From Sisyra terminalis (lineage: Eukaryota > Arthropoda > Insecta > Neuroptera > Sisyridae): a stretch of 64,000 nt of DNA. Below, piece after piece: positions 22,884-35,995 of this stretch. The notes beneath the pieces were generated by a model. It had not been told where the DNA came from. It did no database searches and saw only the letters and a list, made by a program, of their open reading frames with translations. The DNA lies in contig OY292275.1 of assembly GCA_958496175.1 (NCBI GenBank), forward strand, positions 27,195,001 through 27,259,000, written 5' to 3'. How positions within the stretch are numbered: position 1 is the stretch's first letter; each line of letters begins with the position of its first letter. The translations under genes were made by a program, and so were the position numbers.

Positions 22884-23155
22884 AGGTAAACGGTTTTTTT
22901 AGATACTTTTTAGATATTTATAATTATTTTTTGAAAATTAATTGATCATTATATACAACTATTTTATTCTAAGTAACAGTTTATTAAATGTGTATTTTTA
23001 AAGTTGACAAAATAGTGTTTTTAAGTATGATTATGGTTTTCGTAAAAGAAATAAGAAAAATAATAATTTTCATATACCACTACAAATAGCAAATTTAGAA
23101 AAGAAAATATAATCTACACCTACGTTACGCAGACGAAGTCGCGGGGATCAGCTAG

Positions 23156-23879
23156 TTATAAAATAATTTAAGTAAGCACTGTTTATAAAAAGAATTAAAT
23201 ATTCCATAATTTTGGTAAATTTTGTCGGCTTACCTAAATTTTGTAAAAATGTTAAGTGTTTCTTTTGAACCTTTCTAACACCCAAATCAAAATTGAAGTT
23301 AATTCTCTTTTGTACTGCATGTATTTGGAATTTTGTAAAAAAAAACATTTCTTTCCTTTATATCAATTTTACTTTGAAAGAAGTTTTTTTTTCTAAACTA
23401 GTTTTTAGTTTTCTCTACTTTAATACTCTATTTCTTCATTTTCTCCTTTAATATAATTAATTTATAGTATATTAATATTTTGAATTCGAAATAGATTATA
23501 GACTCATAATAAGTCGATTTCAACCGTCTTAGCAAAAAATGATATAGTATATACTCTTATTTCAGGTATGCTACTAAACTGTGATAAAACGATCTTAATC
23601 ATTATCTAAACCTGGTTAAGATAAATATTGTTTTTGTACATGGTATTCTCTAAAATCAAGAAGTCTGACTAGTTTCTTCGCAACCTTAAAAAAGGAAAGG
23701 TACTCAACTCGAGATGATTTTGTTGATTATTATTTTAAAAAATAATTTCTTATATGACTATGGCCCTTATAGCATAAAAGAATTCCTTTAACTGAACGCG
23801 TTTTGACTATACATTATTATATACTTTTTTATCAAAAGCATATATCAAAAATCTTTACTATAGCCAATGACGTAGTTAT
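23156..23879. other. Noncoding stretch
   Basis: AT-rich, no recognisable gene or element. Confidence 0.45.
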
Positions 23880-24570
23880 TGGTAAAAAAGTATGTCAGTT
23901 ACTTTAAAGTATTTAAGTTACTTTGTCTTACTTCCTTTATTTTTGACAAAAAGTAATTAGTATCTCAAATATAATACTTTTTAAAAGAACTACATCTGGT
24001 AACGTAAAAACTATCTTAAATACGGAAAAATATTAACAATATCAAAAATTAGCTTCAAAGTTAAGTATGCAAAATACAGTAAAATGGAGTACATAGTACT
24101 TGGTTATACAAAAGAATGTTAATTTTGATTTTTTTTTGTTTTGAAAAATTTTTGTTTTCTTATTCTACATAGCTGTAGGTAAACTATATTTGAATGTATT
24201 TATAAGCTTATCTATTTCATTTAGTTTCGTTCTATAATCTTAAATACATACCTCTTTTTTAATATTCTATTGTTTTCAAAGTGTGTTGAGTATACAGTGA
24301 TTTAAACATACAGACTTATATTTCCTAAATTAATAAAGATAAGAAATATATTATCTAGTTACATAACAACTCTATCTTATACGTTACAAAACTAAACATG
24401 TATATGCAATATGCATAGTATACAGCGTAACTAAAAGTAAAGTTTAAAGTATCTTAAAAAGCAACTTAAGATAAGTATTTAAGTTCCTGTTTTAAGCGTG
24501 GCTAGATACTTAAAGATACTCGAAAATACCAAAAGTAACATATCTAGTATCAAGATATTTTCCAAAAATA
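23880..24570. repeat. Segment rich in AGTATCTNAAGATACT-type motifs, copy 2
   Basis: The same vocabulary as 16776-17170 (AGTTACTTTAAAGTATTTAA, AGTATCTCAAATATAATACT, GATACTTAAAGATACTC, AAGTAACATATCTAG) is spread over about 700 bp. No termini were found. Probably a diverged repeat family of this genome. Confidence 0.45.
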
Positions 24571-27500
24571 TCTTTGACAGTTCTGCACATAATTAAGTTT
24601 TCTAGCTTTAAATATTAATATGAATACATAAAATATAATATTCATATAAAAGTATTAATTTTGTTAACTACATTCTTAATTACATTAAGTTATAATCCTG
24701 TATAGCTTTGGATACTACTCTTCTCATGCTAATTAATACCCATTAGTGCTCGGATTAGCTTAGGTATGCTCACGTTATAGAACTATGCGCACTATTGTTG
24801 TCTTGTTTTGATAAAAAAGCGTTTGTATTTAGCATATGTGAGCCCAAATGTCAGTGATGTTGAGTCATAAAGTTATAAGACTATGTTAAGTTCATATTAC
24901 TTTTTTGGTTGCTAGTCGTAATTTCACATGACTTTAGTTATCTATAAACAGAAAAACACAATCAAAGAATCTGATATATTGAAAACATATTATTTATTCA
25001 TATCACGATATTTTCGAGGGCTTTTACTTGTTCACTTTCTTAGTACAGCAAATACAATTATATTAACTTTAAGCTCCTAAAGAAAGTGAAATCCTTGCCA
25101 AAACTTTGTACTATTTATGAATAATTGGAGTAGTTATTACACTTTTTTCCGTGTATTTGTTATGCTCACTTATTAATCACACGTCGTAATTGACACAAAC
25201 CAAAAGGTCCGAATAGTAATGGCTTACGACCAAACAATGATTATATTTTCTCAATTACAACTTTGATAGCACATGCATTTAATTATCAAGCACATGCATT
25301 ATTTTTAATTCGGAAAGTAAAAGATCTAAGAGCTCCTTAAAAATGAGCACTTCTTTGTATTTTTGTAAATAGTATTAGTTATTTTTGTTACATGCTGTTC
25401 AATAGCAAAATTGCATAGTTGTAAGTTTTACAAAAACTCAAAATAACTGTTTTAATCTGAATATTTATAATTGATCAAACAATATTATCTACGTAATAAT
25501 TAATTATTTACAATATTAAACTTTATTGTTTCAACATAATAGACCATAATTTATATAGATCTCCTATATCTGTATTTATTATTTAGACCGAAAATAAATC
25601 CTTTCAGTTTTTGTATTGACGGCAAACAATTCAAAATAACAATTCAAATAAAAAAGTTAATACAATTGTATATAGACAAATCCATAAATTTAAATAAAAT
25701 TCCAGCATGATTGAAATTTATTAAACTTATATGATAATTTTAAAGAATCCCGTTTACTTGGGAGATGATGGATTAAAAACTTTAAAAGAATTAAACTCTT
25801 TTTAAAAGAATCGAAAGTAGAAAAAACCTACAAATGTAATATACGTTTAAACACAAATTACTGAAACAAGGCTACAATAAAAATGTAGTTATGAAGTTCA
25901 TAAATAAATTTTATTTTTTGCTACATTATTCAAATACTATTTGCAGATATATATCGCTAACAACTGTAAATTTGTTATATCGTCATACTTGTAGGATAGA
26001 AATATTCAAGAAATGCATTTACTTTTTTTCATAGTTGTTGCGTTTTGTTCATGTATAAATTTCCAACTCTAGTAAATAATTATCGTAAAATCTTTAAAGA
26101 CCCTGAAGTCATTTGTTGAATTTGCGCGACTTAAGAGTTTCAAAAGATTATACCTTCTTAGGTATTGTACCATAAATTTACATTTTAATTGCAAATTTTA
26201 TAATTATGTTCCCCGTACTTTATATTCGCATAATGAAATGTGTTTGAAAAAGTTTTCTCTGTACACTAGTGTTAGGGTGTTGGGTAAAAGTAAATTATTT
26301 TTGTTTAAATATTGAGTAACTTTTAGACCAATAAAAGTCAACGGCTTTTAGAAATCTCTTTACACGTATTTTGTTCCTTTGGGCTTACAGAATTAATTTA
26401 ATAATTTAGGATATAGATCTATCATAAAGTTTTTGAAAAAAAAATATCAACTCTCGCAACCCAATTTAAATTATTGATTAATATTTTTTGTTTCTTTTGA
26501 TACGATAAGCTTCAAAATATTTTGATCGAAGATACCAAACCTAAAATTAGTATTATAAGGGCAAACAGTAAAGATATGTATGTTTGTAGTTGTATTGAGG
26601 TTTAACACACTAGATACTTATGTTTTGTATATGCATTAATAAATGAATTTGTGTTCAAAATATGTTAACAAAGTACTTAATTGATTTTCATACTATACAA
26701 GGAGAAAATGTGGTAGAGTGTAATTTATTTAATTAATGCAAAGTTTACTTCCAAAACTTAAAGTTTACCGTCGTATTTTATTTACTTTCTGGCATACTTT
26801 GAAAACACTTTTTTTTAAGTTCATGTGAAATAAAATTTCATAATTATATAAAAGATATAAACAGAAAAATTGAAAAAAAAACTTTTATCAGTGGTAAAGT
26901 CACATAATAAATATAATGTCTTAAAAGCACAATTGAATTATGTACATGAGTCATGAGATAAATATTAACACGTTTGAAAAACAACTACTTCTTAAAATGT
27001 ACTTTGCATCTATCAGACTTTTTCATTGGGAAGATCTTTTAACTTCGAGCAATCTCAATAAAGTTTGTAAAATTTTAAAATAAATATTTTTAAAGAATAA
27101 TTGAAAATAAAAGTTTAATTCGTTTTCTAGACACTGAAACATAAAAAATTTTAAAAATCAATTTTTTGAACACTTATAATTAGAACTACTTCACTCGATA
27201 CAATTGATAAATATTTCATAAATTAATAGATTTTACAACAATAAATAAATAGCAATAAACAAGCTTGAAATTTGTTTTAATAAAAAAAGCTTTCTGAAAG
27301 TAACGAAGAAAAATAAAAAATTTCTGCAAAAACAAACTACGCTCAATTATTTATCTTTCCGGCAAACTGAAATACCGTGGTAACAACGATAAACACAACA
27401 CTGTTCAAATAAATGAATTAGGTAGGTATGGGTAGGTATATGGTATCACGAATATTTGAATAAAATTTTGTGTAAAAATAAATGCAGGATTAATATTTAA

Positions 27501-27838
27501 AACTTATTGAAACTTTTACTTTCTTTATGTATGCAAATGTTGATGAAGCTTTTTTAAAGTTAATAATTCCTTTATTATGAGTTTGTCTTTCAAAAAGTTT
27601 TATATCGAATAAACCAAACGTCACGGTTGGCTTGATTAAAAGAAAAATATTTTTTTATCTGAAAAACATGTCCAACGTCTTGACGATAAAAGTTTTAACG
27701 ACAAAAAATCTAAAAAACACTTTGATGGACAAAATTTGGAAAGGCGTTAGTTTAGCTCGTGTCCCGATTTAATCAATTGTAGTTTCAAAAAAAAAATTTC
27801 TTTGATAGATAAATCAAATAAAATAAGTATTGATGAAG
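24571..27838. other. Long noncoding AT-rich stretch
   Basis: No coding frame, tRNA or complete transposon recognised. A GGTAGGTATGGGTAGGTATA short tandem lies near 27420-27440. Confidence 0.5.
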
Positions 27839-28014
27839 CCTACAGGTGGCCGAGTGATTAAGGTGACCATTCCATCACTACTAGGTGTTGAGTTCGATCA
27901 TTGTATCGAGCAAATTGTCCATATTTCTCAATTACGAATTTTTATTAACCTTAGAGTCGCTTTAGACCAGAGTAGTTATGTAGCAACGGTAAATAACATT
28001 TCAAAAAAGTTTTA
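27839..28014 (+). repeat. tRNA-Ser-like SINE, copy 2 (most complete, plus strand)
   Basis: The head CCTACAGGTGGCCGAGTGAT, then TAAGGTGACC, matches the D-arm/A-box of tRNA-Ser genes (GTGGCCGAGTGGTTAAGG). A weak B-box GAGTTCGATCAT lies about 45 bp on. The tRNA-unrelated body (CAATTACGAATTTTTATTAA, then CCTTAGAGTCGCTTTAGACC) and tail (ACGGTAAATAACATTTCAAA) recur in five other copies in this window. Such SINEs are transcribed by Pol III from the internal boxes and copied by a partner LINE. The apparent 61-codon frame over it is a by-product. Confidence 0.75.
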
Positions 28015-29871
28015 AAGATATATTTGCTTTTTTTCCAATATGTCTAATTGTTTTATTTAAAAATCAGCTCTAGTATCAAAATAAATTTCAAGAATTTATC
28101 AAAAAAATTAACAAATGATTTTTCCTATTAAAGACAAATTTCAAAATAAATCCTAAAACTTTTTTATTTTTATTTTAAAACATAAGGCACTCAATGGTTA
28201 GGCTTAGACCTTTAATATATTTTTAGTTATTTTACATAAATATATTCTTTCTGATATATAAATAATACAAAATGAGGTGGTTCTGATATAATTTAAAATT
28301 AAGACACCAATAGGTTACAAATTCTAGTATTATTATCAGAGTTTAAATGTTCGTCTATTAAGCTAGAAGATATTATATTTTTAGTTTATTAAAACTCAAG
28401 GAATCTATTTTATTTTTGTCTGCTTATGGTGTATTGTGAAATGCCAGTTTTTGTTAAATTTTGCAAAATTTTGTTTTCAACTAAAAATATCTTACAAATT
28501 TAGGTTTACTTTCAAGTGTCTAGTTAAAATACGTGGCGTAAAAGATCGTTATGTTTGATCGAGTATACTAAGATGCTTGATTTTCTAAAGCTCCAAAAGA
28601 CATAGACAAAAACTTTGATATTTAACATCGATTTTAACAGAATAACTCCAGTCATTCCTTAGAAAAAAGGTTTTGACCGACAGATAGATAGACGGCTAGA
28701 CGGACAACAAAATGACAAATATTCTTTTGCTCTTTATGCCAATGGAATGCTAAGAATCTGCAGAAAAAAATAAGAATTTACAGAAAATAAAACATTTATA
28801 AATTTCAAAATATAGTTTGGGAATGTTAAAATACGTTCAATATTTTGTTGGATCTTAAAGAATCTGATTTTTTAACTTTGAAAAATTATTTCTTATTTTC
28901 CCTTTTTTTTTTAAAAAAACTCTTCTTTGAAAACAAAAATTTTACGTATATTAAGTAACATGAATAATATTGACAGAGACGATTTTTTAAAATCCCATCT
29001 TTATGCAACGAATTCAATGACTGGCATTAAGGTAAATTCCTCAGAAACTATGCATTTTCTACGTCCAACAAGTTTGTAGTACACTTGGAAATTGTAAAAA
29101 ATAACTATGAATTATATCGGTGTTGTAATTTTAGAAAATATACGAGCGGCAAAATATTTTTTTTCAAAACTCTCGAAAGACAAAAAAAGCATTAATTAAT
29201 GGCGAAAAAAATATTAAATTATAATATTCGGACAATGACCCAAATCGAGCTTTTTCTTTAAATGGTATTTTCTCAGAAAATATGTAAGTGACAATGTTTC
29301 TTTTTAAGGAAAACTAGGGAAAACTTTCGATCGACAAATAAACTAATTAATAGTATTTTTTTCCAAATCTTAATATTCATAGAAAGCCCTAAATGTGAAG
29401 TTAGCACCACTTTTTTGTGACAATTTATTACAATGAAATTTCTTACTTAGTTTTTTACAAATTCCAAAAGTGTGATGCTAACTTGATGGACGGCTTTTTG
29501 CTGTGTACTCGATTGAGATTGATCCTTGCTTTGGAAACAAAAAACCTTACAATATCTTAAAGAACAAATAATAGTTTGCAATGTAATAAAAGCTCATAAT
29601 AATTTTCTGGAATATCTATGTTTTTATCCACATTTAAAAGAAACATATTTTACTATTAATACTTTTAACTAACAAATTTTTCAGGCAAAAATTTTTATTA
29701 CTTTGAGCCCAGATAATTTTCAGATGGAAGAACTTATTTTTTTTATTATTTTTCTAAATCACTGATTTCTTGTAATTAGGTTCGTTGTAAAATGTCAAAT
29801 TTTGTGAATATGTACTTGGTTTTGATGTTATTGAAATAGAAAATGAATTGTTAATTGAATCTATAAATTTT
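28015..29871. other. Noncoding stretch
   Basis: AT-rich. Several short stretches resemble each other loosely (AAAATTCCTCAGAAACTATG-like words near 29035 and 29270), suggesting diverged repeats, but nothing could be delimited. Confidence 0.45.
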
Positions 29872-30029
29872 TTTTATTGTTATTTACCGTCTCTAAATAA
29901 TTACTAGACCTTTAGCAACATTAGTCTTAATAAAAATCCGTAAATCAAGACATATCGAAAATTTGTTTCTAAAATTTTAATCCTACCATATTAGGAGCAG
30001 TCACCTTGACCACTCGGCCACAAATAGGT
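29872..30029 (-). repeat. tRNA-Ser-like SINE, copy 3
   Basis: On the - strand: CCTATTTGTGGCCGAGTGGT, CAAGGTGACTGCTCC, a damaged B-box region, then the body CGATATGTCTTGATTTACGG, ATTTTTATTAAGACTAATG and the tail ACGGTAAATAACAATAAAAA. The A-box is well kept; the B-box is lost (TAGGATTAAAATT). Confidence 0.7.
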
Positions 30030-33000
30030 TAGAAATATATTTTTACTTTACATTTTTGATAAGATTTCATATTCCAAAATCAATTTTGTATCCAATAATT
30101 AATAATTTTTAAGGGAAAAAGTAGTCAAAATTGAAAACGACCTGTTCGAGGTACAGGCAGACTTCTTAAGGTTGAAGTTTCTATTTGTTACCATAATGAC
30201 ATACTATTTAATGACATAAAATGTTTGAATACGATGAACACACAGATGTTTTATGTTCTAAACACGATTTTTTTACTTAACAATTTAAAAATACATATAT
30301 TCGAAAAATAATATACCTAAATTCGGTTATTTTCCGTCGCTTTTTAATTATCTTTAGTGACTCTAGGGTGTATAGAAATCAATTAACTGAAAAATATTTT
30401 AAACTTGCTCGCTATAAGACTTGAACCCAACTTATCCCTCATGTTATCACAAACAAGACTTTTAATAGTCCTTTTTAGTGTTTTGATCCCGGTAATACGA
30501 TGCCCTCTTAAATATTCTGTTTTTCTGATATATTGGTCCTCAAATAGAGAAAAGGTAAATGTTTTCTTTTCAAAACAGGTGGTAAGAACTATACATACGA
30601 ACAAAAATAATTTTTTGTGCCGCAAAAGTAAAACGTTATTACACTGTCAAAACCATATGTTTGAAGTAAAGTTGTTAACAACTCTCCATATTGTTTCTTA
30701 ATTTTCAGTTGAGGAAAAGTTCTCATTTTCTGCCCTTCAAACTTAATTTTAACTTAACATAAATTTGAAGAAACCTTTAATGGGAATATAATAAACGAAA
30801 TTATTAATTGGTAATCGAATATAACATTGATATGAATGATATTGAAAACATTTTCCGCATATAATGATTTTCAGGTTCAATCTTGAATTGGTTTGAATGA
30901 AACATTTTCACTAAGGCATCAAAACGTTCAATGTGAAATATGAAATGAAAAACATTTCAAAGGAAAAATATCATTTCCATTCTATTCTGTTCATAATAGA
31001 GAAATTAAAAAAGCACGGAGTGTATGTTTGATAGTTAATTTATAACGTCAATGAAATAAAATGGTTCATTTCAAACGCCTTGAATATAATGTTTTGAAGT
31101 TGAAAAGCTTCAATTTAGTGCCTACCGGGGTCATTCAAACATATTACATCGATTCTATTTATTTACTTCAATAGTGGACAATGTCGCGACTATTGTAATT
31201 GATTACCTATTCATCACAATTCCTTATCAACCTAGAGATAAATTACTATGTTTGATTAATGTACATGTTCCCTAGTTTCTCTTTGACGTAAGTTGAATAT
31301 ACGAAATAAAAAGCAATGTTGAAAAATTATTTTATTTTGAAAAAGTCTATAATGAAGCAAGTAAATTAACATAAATTTGTTTATCGTATATAGAGATCTT
31401 TGAGCAATATTATACTCTATTTGCTATAATTTCTACATTTGTGGTTCAGTCCCAACAAGACAATGGAGGGGTCGAGTTAATCCCCTAGTTAACCGGACAA
31501 ACTACACCACACCCTCAAATATCTACTAAATTCTAGAAGTGATATGTCTGTGTCACAAACGGCAGGAGACATTATACTCAAATAGAGCATGCATATAGTA
31601 CTTATTTATCGGAATGAGAACATTTATCCGTAATCTTCCCTGTAGGGTTGAAACTAGGATCATGTCCCTCAGGATATTTGTCTTTAAAATATACTCCAAA
31701 CTGTATCAGTTTTGGGGGTCGCACTGCTAAATTTGATGAAATTGTTTGCCTGAAAATAAGCGATTCTCAAATAAGAAGCAACATTTTAAAATAATCATCA
31801 GTAATGATCATTTATTATTATATATTTAATTTCACTTCATTCATTTAGTTAGACTGTGTTTTGAGCTGTACCCGTGCTTTTGATAAATATTATTTTTCCC
31901 AAAAATAATTTCAAATTAAGTAGTACAAGGAAAGTATATAACTCACAAGTTTTTCTCAAAAATTATTAATCAAAACGTATTTATAAAATTATCAAATATT
32001 TATTTGTCAATAGTTACCGAAGACTAAAAAACATACTAACAAGAGACTCGTGAAAAAGCTAGAACAAACAAATATACGAGTATATGATATTAATAAAACA
32101 ATAGATCATAGAAAATTGGAGAAGATATTACAAGAAATATTCTATAAAATATTTTTTCACTGATTTTTTTCATAAACAGAATTGTTTGCTTGCAGGCATG
32201 GACATTTTCCTCGCAAATAAATTTTACTTTTATATCAATTAAACAGAAGGTAGTCATTTATCTCATCTGGATATTCATAACATATAGCGAAATTTAGAAC
32301 GAATTAAATTTTTGTTTTTGTTAGATTTGTACGATAAGCCTTGCCGATAGCAAACCCGTTTCATATTTCATGTTTTATTTTAATTTTATTAATTCGATTT
32401 TCCCGGGCAATGCCTTTATCCAATATTTTAGGACTTCTGTAGTTCATTTCCTTTCCATTCCTTCTTGTTTATTAAAGTTAGGATTTGTAATGTCTGGATT
32501 CATTAGAAGGATAGAAAGGAACCGTAGTGCTTTCTAAATTAGTATATAAAATCTGAACCTTTCCTTAACCAACAATAATTGCAAATTTATCCGAAATGTT
32601 GCGATTACATTTTATTGCAGCAAAACACTTAATGGTAGATATTATATTTCAACGGAACTTGTCATCTAGAACAAACATTGCCTAAAATTTGACTGCACGA
32701 TATTTTCAAGGAAAACATTTTCATAAGACGTAGAAAAAAAAATTCTATCTAATTTATATTACAAACAAATTAAAGGAAATATTTTATATATAAATAAAAG
32801 GCAAATAATAAAATAATTAATTTTTCCTTGAAAAATATAGATCATTCATAAACTAAAACTATCAGATAAAATTAAAGCCTACCAATATAAAATGCAAAAA
32901 TCGTCATTGGTAGAACGTTTTCAAAAGTTTAAGTTATTGAGAGTCAAAAAATACAACTTGAAAATAAAACCAGTTGTGAAAATAATAAGAACTCCTGCTG

Positions 33001-33234
33001 TGGGGTAGATTATAATTTGAGCTGCGATAATTCAAAACCAATTGAATTATTAGGCCTACAGTACAAACTAGATACCTACCATAAATCGTATTTTTCGAAG
33101 AAGATATAATCATTAGTGTTATCTGTTTCTTTTTCATCAGTATTATAGTCTTATATTTATTAAAGCCTAATACTATTTAAAAATAATAAAGTAAAAAACA
33201 ATAAAAAAGTAATTAACCCACATTTTTAATACTT
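30030..33234. other. Noncoding stretch
   Basis: No gene recognised. The overlapping open frames at 30383-30701 on both strands lack family features. The more GC-balanced spot at 31440-31515 has tRNA-box-like words in conflicting orientation and was not called. Confidence 0.45.
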
Positions 33235-33383
33235 ATTTACCGTCCGTTTGAAGAAATAAGATCTTTAGTGACCCACGAATAAATGAAAGTCCACTATCTG
33301 AAAAATATTAAACAGTTACCTTGTAAGTACTTTTCAACCAGGACTCACCAATTTTAGAGCGACCACCTTGCCTGTTCGTATTC
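33235..33383 (-). repeat. tRNA-Ser-like SINE, copy 4 (degenerate)
   Basis: On the - strand the order is ACAGGCAAGGTGGTCGCTCT, AAAATTGGTGAGTCCTGGTT (B-box area), then a drifted body ending in CTTCAAACGGACGGTAAATA. Order and spacing match the family, but identity is the lowest of the six copies. Confidence 0.5.
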
Positions 33384-34135
33384 ATCTGGCTAATCTGTAT
33401 TTATTTAGTTAAATATAAATTATTAGCGTTTTGTAAATTGAACCCAAATATATACGTTATGAAAAACAAATTATGGTATTTTTTACGTTCAACACTTAGT
33501 TAACCAAACCTACTGTGATAATTATATCATTAAATTTCCGCATGGCATATAAGACGTATAAAAGTCTGTAAGTCGCTATCAACCACATTTTATTTTTAAC
33601 GCCTGTTTCACCGCATAATTCGATACTATTTTTTAGAAACTCAATTTAAAATAACTCGAGCTTAATTAAAGAAATTCAATTTATTCCCTATTTTCTATAT
33701 TCAAGATACAAATAGTAGAGAAAAAAAGAAATTTATTATATATACAATTAACTATTTTTTACAACGCCTGCTCTGGAAGTTGACTTTTCGAGTGCTGTAT
33801 GTCACCTTCAAAATACACAATAATCGCATACTTGATTATATGTGTTTCATAAACGCACATGTTCGGTTAAATATGACATAACTGCACAGATTCCACCTAA
33901 ACTATACGACTATTGAAATATAACCTTACGAACACAGTCTGTACTTGACTCGCTCTATCTTTCTCACTTTATTAGACTACTGAAACGCCATTTGATGCCG
34001 CGACAATAACTTACTTTTTGTCGTTTTTTTTATGCAATAAAATTAAAATTTGAAATAATAGAAAAAATAATTTTTAAAATTATCCCATTTCTCTCAAATT
34101 GAACTTTCAGAGCAGTAGTTGTAAAAATTATTGTA
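33384..34135. other. Noncoding stretch
   Basis: AT-rich with a less AT-rich block at 33760-33990. No element or gene could be delimited. Confidence 0.45.
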
Positions 34136-34357
34136 TGCTACTGGTGGGATAAGTAGCAAATATGACAGTCGTGATTACGACATTCGCTGTCAGGTTTATG
34201 GGGCATTCGTATGAAGACTCGTGTGACTATCGCAACTCGCCTAACGGCTCGTTGCGACATCTGCCACACTCGTCTTCATACGAATGCCCCATAAACCTTA
34301 CGCTCATGTCGCAAAGCACGACTGTCAAATTATTTGCTACTTATCCCACATGTAGCA
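34136..34357. mobile_element. Foldback MITE with TA target duplication (222 bp)
   Basis: Almost the whole element is an inverted repeat: TGCTACTGGTGGGATAAGTA at the left pairs with TACTTATCCCACATGTAGCA at the right, and AGGTTTATGGGGCATTCGTA, then TGAAGACTCGTGTG, pairs with its counterpart at about 34265-34300. CGCAAC/GTTGCG closes near the centre. TA flanks both ends (34134-34135 and 34358-34359), as in Tc1/mariner-mobilised elements. No transposase is present. A decayed mariner transposase lies 480 bp downstream, but no shared ends were demonstrated. Confidence 0.8.
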
Positions 34358-34834
34358 TAAATAACTATAAATTTTATTTAATTAAAGTTTTATTATCAGA
34401 GGCCGCTTCAATTATAAAAAAATGAAATTAATTGTTTCTTAATAGTAATGCTGAATATTTTAGTAAAATTAAGCAGATTATTTTTGTAATTATATTTATT
34501 TCGCATTGTCTGGACTGAGATGCAATAATTGCAATTGCTCTTTCGGTATCATTCTATTGTAATAAAACAATCCCAGCGGATTTTTGAATATATACGAGGA
34601 AAATTAATTAATTCTGAGAAATTAAGCTTAAATAATGGTAAAATTAAAAAAGAAAAAGAAATATATCATTCGGGGTTTTATATATTGAATCCGTGTTCTT
34701 ATTTGCATAGTTCTATTGAATTCTCTGAACTTGTTGATTTATAGAGGCTTTTTATCACTACTCTGTAGACTTGTTGGCTTTTAAGTTGGTAGGGCTGAAA
34801 CTCCACTTTTGTGTGTCTTTTTCCACTTTTGAAG

Positions 34835-35360
34835 TGACTAGTTATTGACGACTAAAAATGGATATTTAATAACAACGTTAATCAGACGAGATCAAGGGTA
34901 ATGCATAATGAACTGACCCAAACAGCATCAAAAGCAAAAATTTACCAAAAAAATAAGATTATGCTGTCAATTTTCACCAAATAATCAAACGATGAATTCA
35001 ACAACTCCAATTTTACAACTCCCCAAACTGAACCCAAGTAAAGCACATAGTTATTGACAAGTAGAGACGGTATTGTTTTCTACTTTGATAGTGCAAAGCA
35101 CCACACATCTTTGACTATTCGCTGACAATTATTGGAACTGGATTACGATGTTTTACCACATCCATCAAAAAGCCTTATGCTTTCGGTTTTAGATTATCAT
35201 TTATTTCGTTCCATGTTTAATTCCTTAAATGGCTAAATATTAAAAATACTGATTACGTCACAACATATTTAATTGAGTTTTTCAATAACGTGGAATTATA
35301 ATACTTCCTCCACGATGGCTAATGTTATCGACAAAAACGGTCAGTATCTAACTGAAAACA
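34835..35360 (+). pseudogene. Decayed mariner transposase
   Basis: Frame-shifted but clear mariner segments appear in order on the + strand. From 34847 the frame reads DD, stop, KWIFNNNV, then RVMHNELTQTASKAKIYQKN and KIMLSIF, matching TGDEKWI...NEPxQT...KxMLSIF with the Glu after the first catalytic Asp changed to a TAA. Next PNNQTMNS (another frame) matches PxNQTINS. Then FDSAKHHT (Asp at 35087-35089), stop (TGA), QLLELDYDVLPHPSKS and LDYHLFRSMFNSLNG (Asp at 35192-35194) follow. The last two Asp are separated by exactly 34 residues, the mariner D34D signature. A C-terminal VIDKNGQYLTE ends near 35352. At least three stops and two frame changes make it non-functional. TIRs were not identified. 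Confidence 0.85.
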
Positions 35361-35987
35361 GTTATGTAGTGACGTTGACATATTCAAAGGAGTAAGAGGT
35401 ATATAAATATTTTGATCGCTAGAGAAAAGATGGGTGTAAGGCTTAAGAATAATTTGAGAAAATCAAATAGGTACTTCTGCACTACTTTGTATACAGATTA
35501 AGACAATGTTACTCCCTCTTACCTGTAATGCCCTCTATCAAAATTTTTCAAGTATTACAAATGTGAAATGCTCGTTAATAAACCACATTCAAATTCTAAA
35601 TTAAATCACTAAAAAGAACAATGAAAAGAATCTCTATGCGACTTTTATAAACAAGTAGGGAGAAAATATGAGTAATTTTGTGGTCTATGTTAAGGTTGAT
35701 TAGATATTGCTAACTGTATTGGTATATATTTATTGTAAGCAATATATTTTTAATTATTTAATAAAAAATCTAATGGAAAAAATAAACTATGCCACCCAAA
35801 ATCAAAGAATATAGAAAAAAATATTACTTATTTCAAACTTTGTTTTTAATGACCCCTGCTTATCTATGTTGTATTCAACTTAAAGTTTACTAACGAAATA
35901 AAACTTAAAAAATTCCAGGGACCTAATAAAAAGTCATAATAAAGAATTGTTCATCAAAAGTCTCGTATTTCTCCAATGGGACCCAAG
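35361..35987. other. Noncoding stretch
   Basis: AT-rich, between the mariner relic and the hAT-type element. Nothing recognised. Confidence 0.45.
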
Positions 35988-35995
35988 CTCTATAG
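35988..35995 (+). repeat. 8-bp target-site duplication, left copy
   Basis: CTCTATAG, repeated exactly at 36413-36420 on the other side of the hAT-type element. Confidence 0.75.

Larger units (their letters stand above)
20699..23155 (+). mobile_element. Non-autonomous Helitron, copy A (2457 bp)
   Basis: It begins TCTATACTAATATATAAAAT and ends in GCGGGGATCAGCTAG, the classic 5'-TC...CTRR-3' Helitron pattern, inserted between A (20698) and T (23156) with no target duplication. A subterminal hairpin (CGCAGAC/GTCGCG, loop GAA, one bulged A) precedes the 3' end. No Rep/helicase frame is present, so mobilisation needs a trans-acting Helitron. Internal landmarks shared with copy B are a (TGTC)n tract (about 20820-20847), a tRNA-like unit (21164-21243), an AAT/AGT repeat (about 21328-21360) and a 20-bp perfect palindrome (22864-22883). 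Small differences and indels relative to copy B indicate independent ageing. Confidence 0.85.

Noticed and set aside
31440..31515. tRNA-like word GGTTCAGTCCC in a GC-raised patch
   Set aside because: The B-box-like and A-box-like words are in incompatible orientation and no cloverleaf could be drawn.
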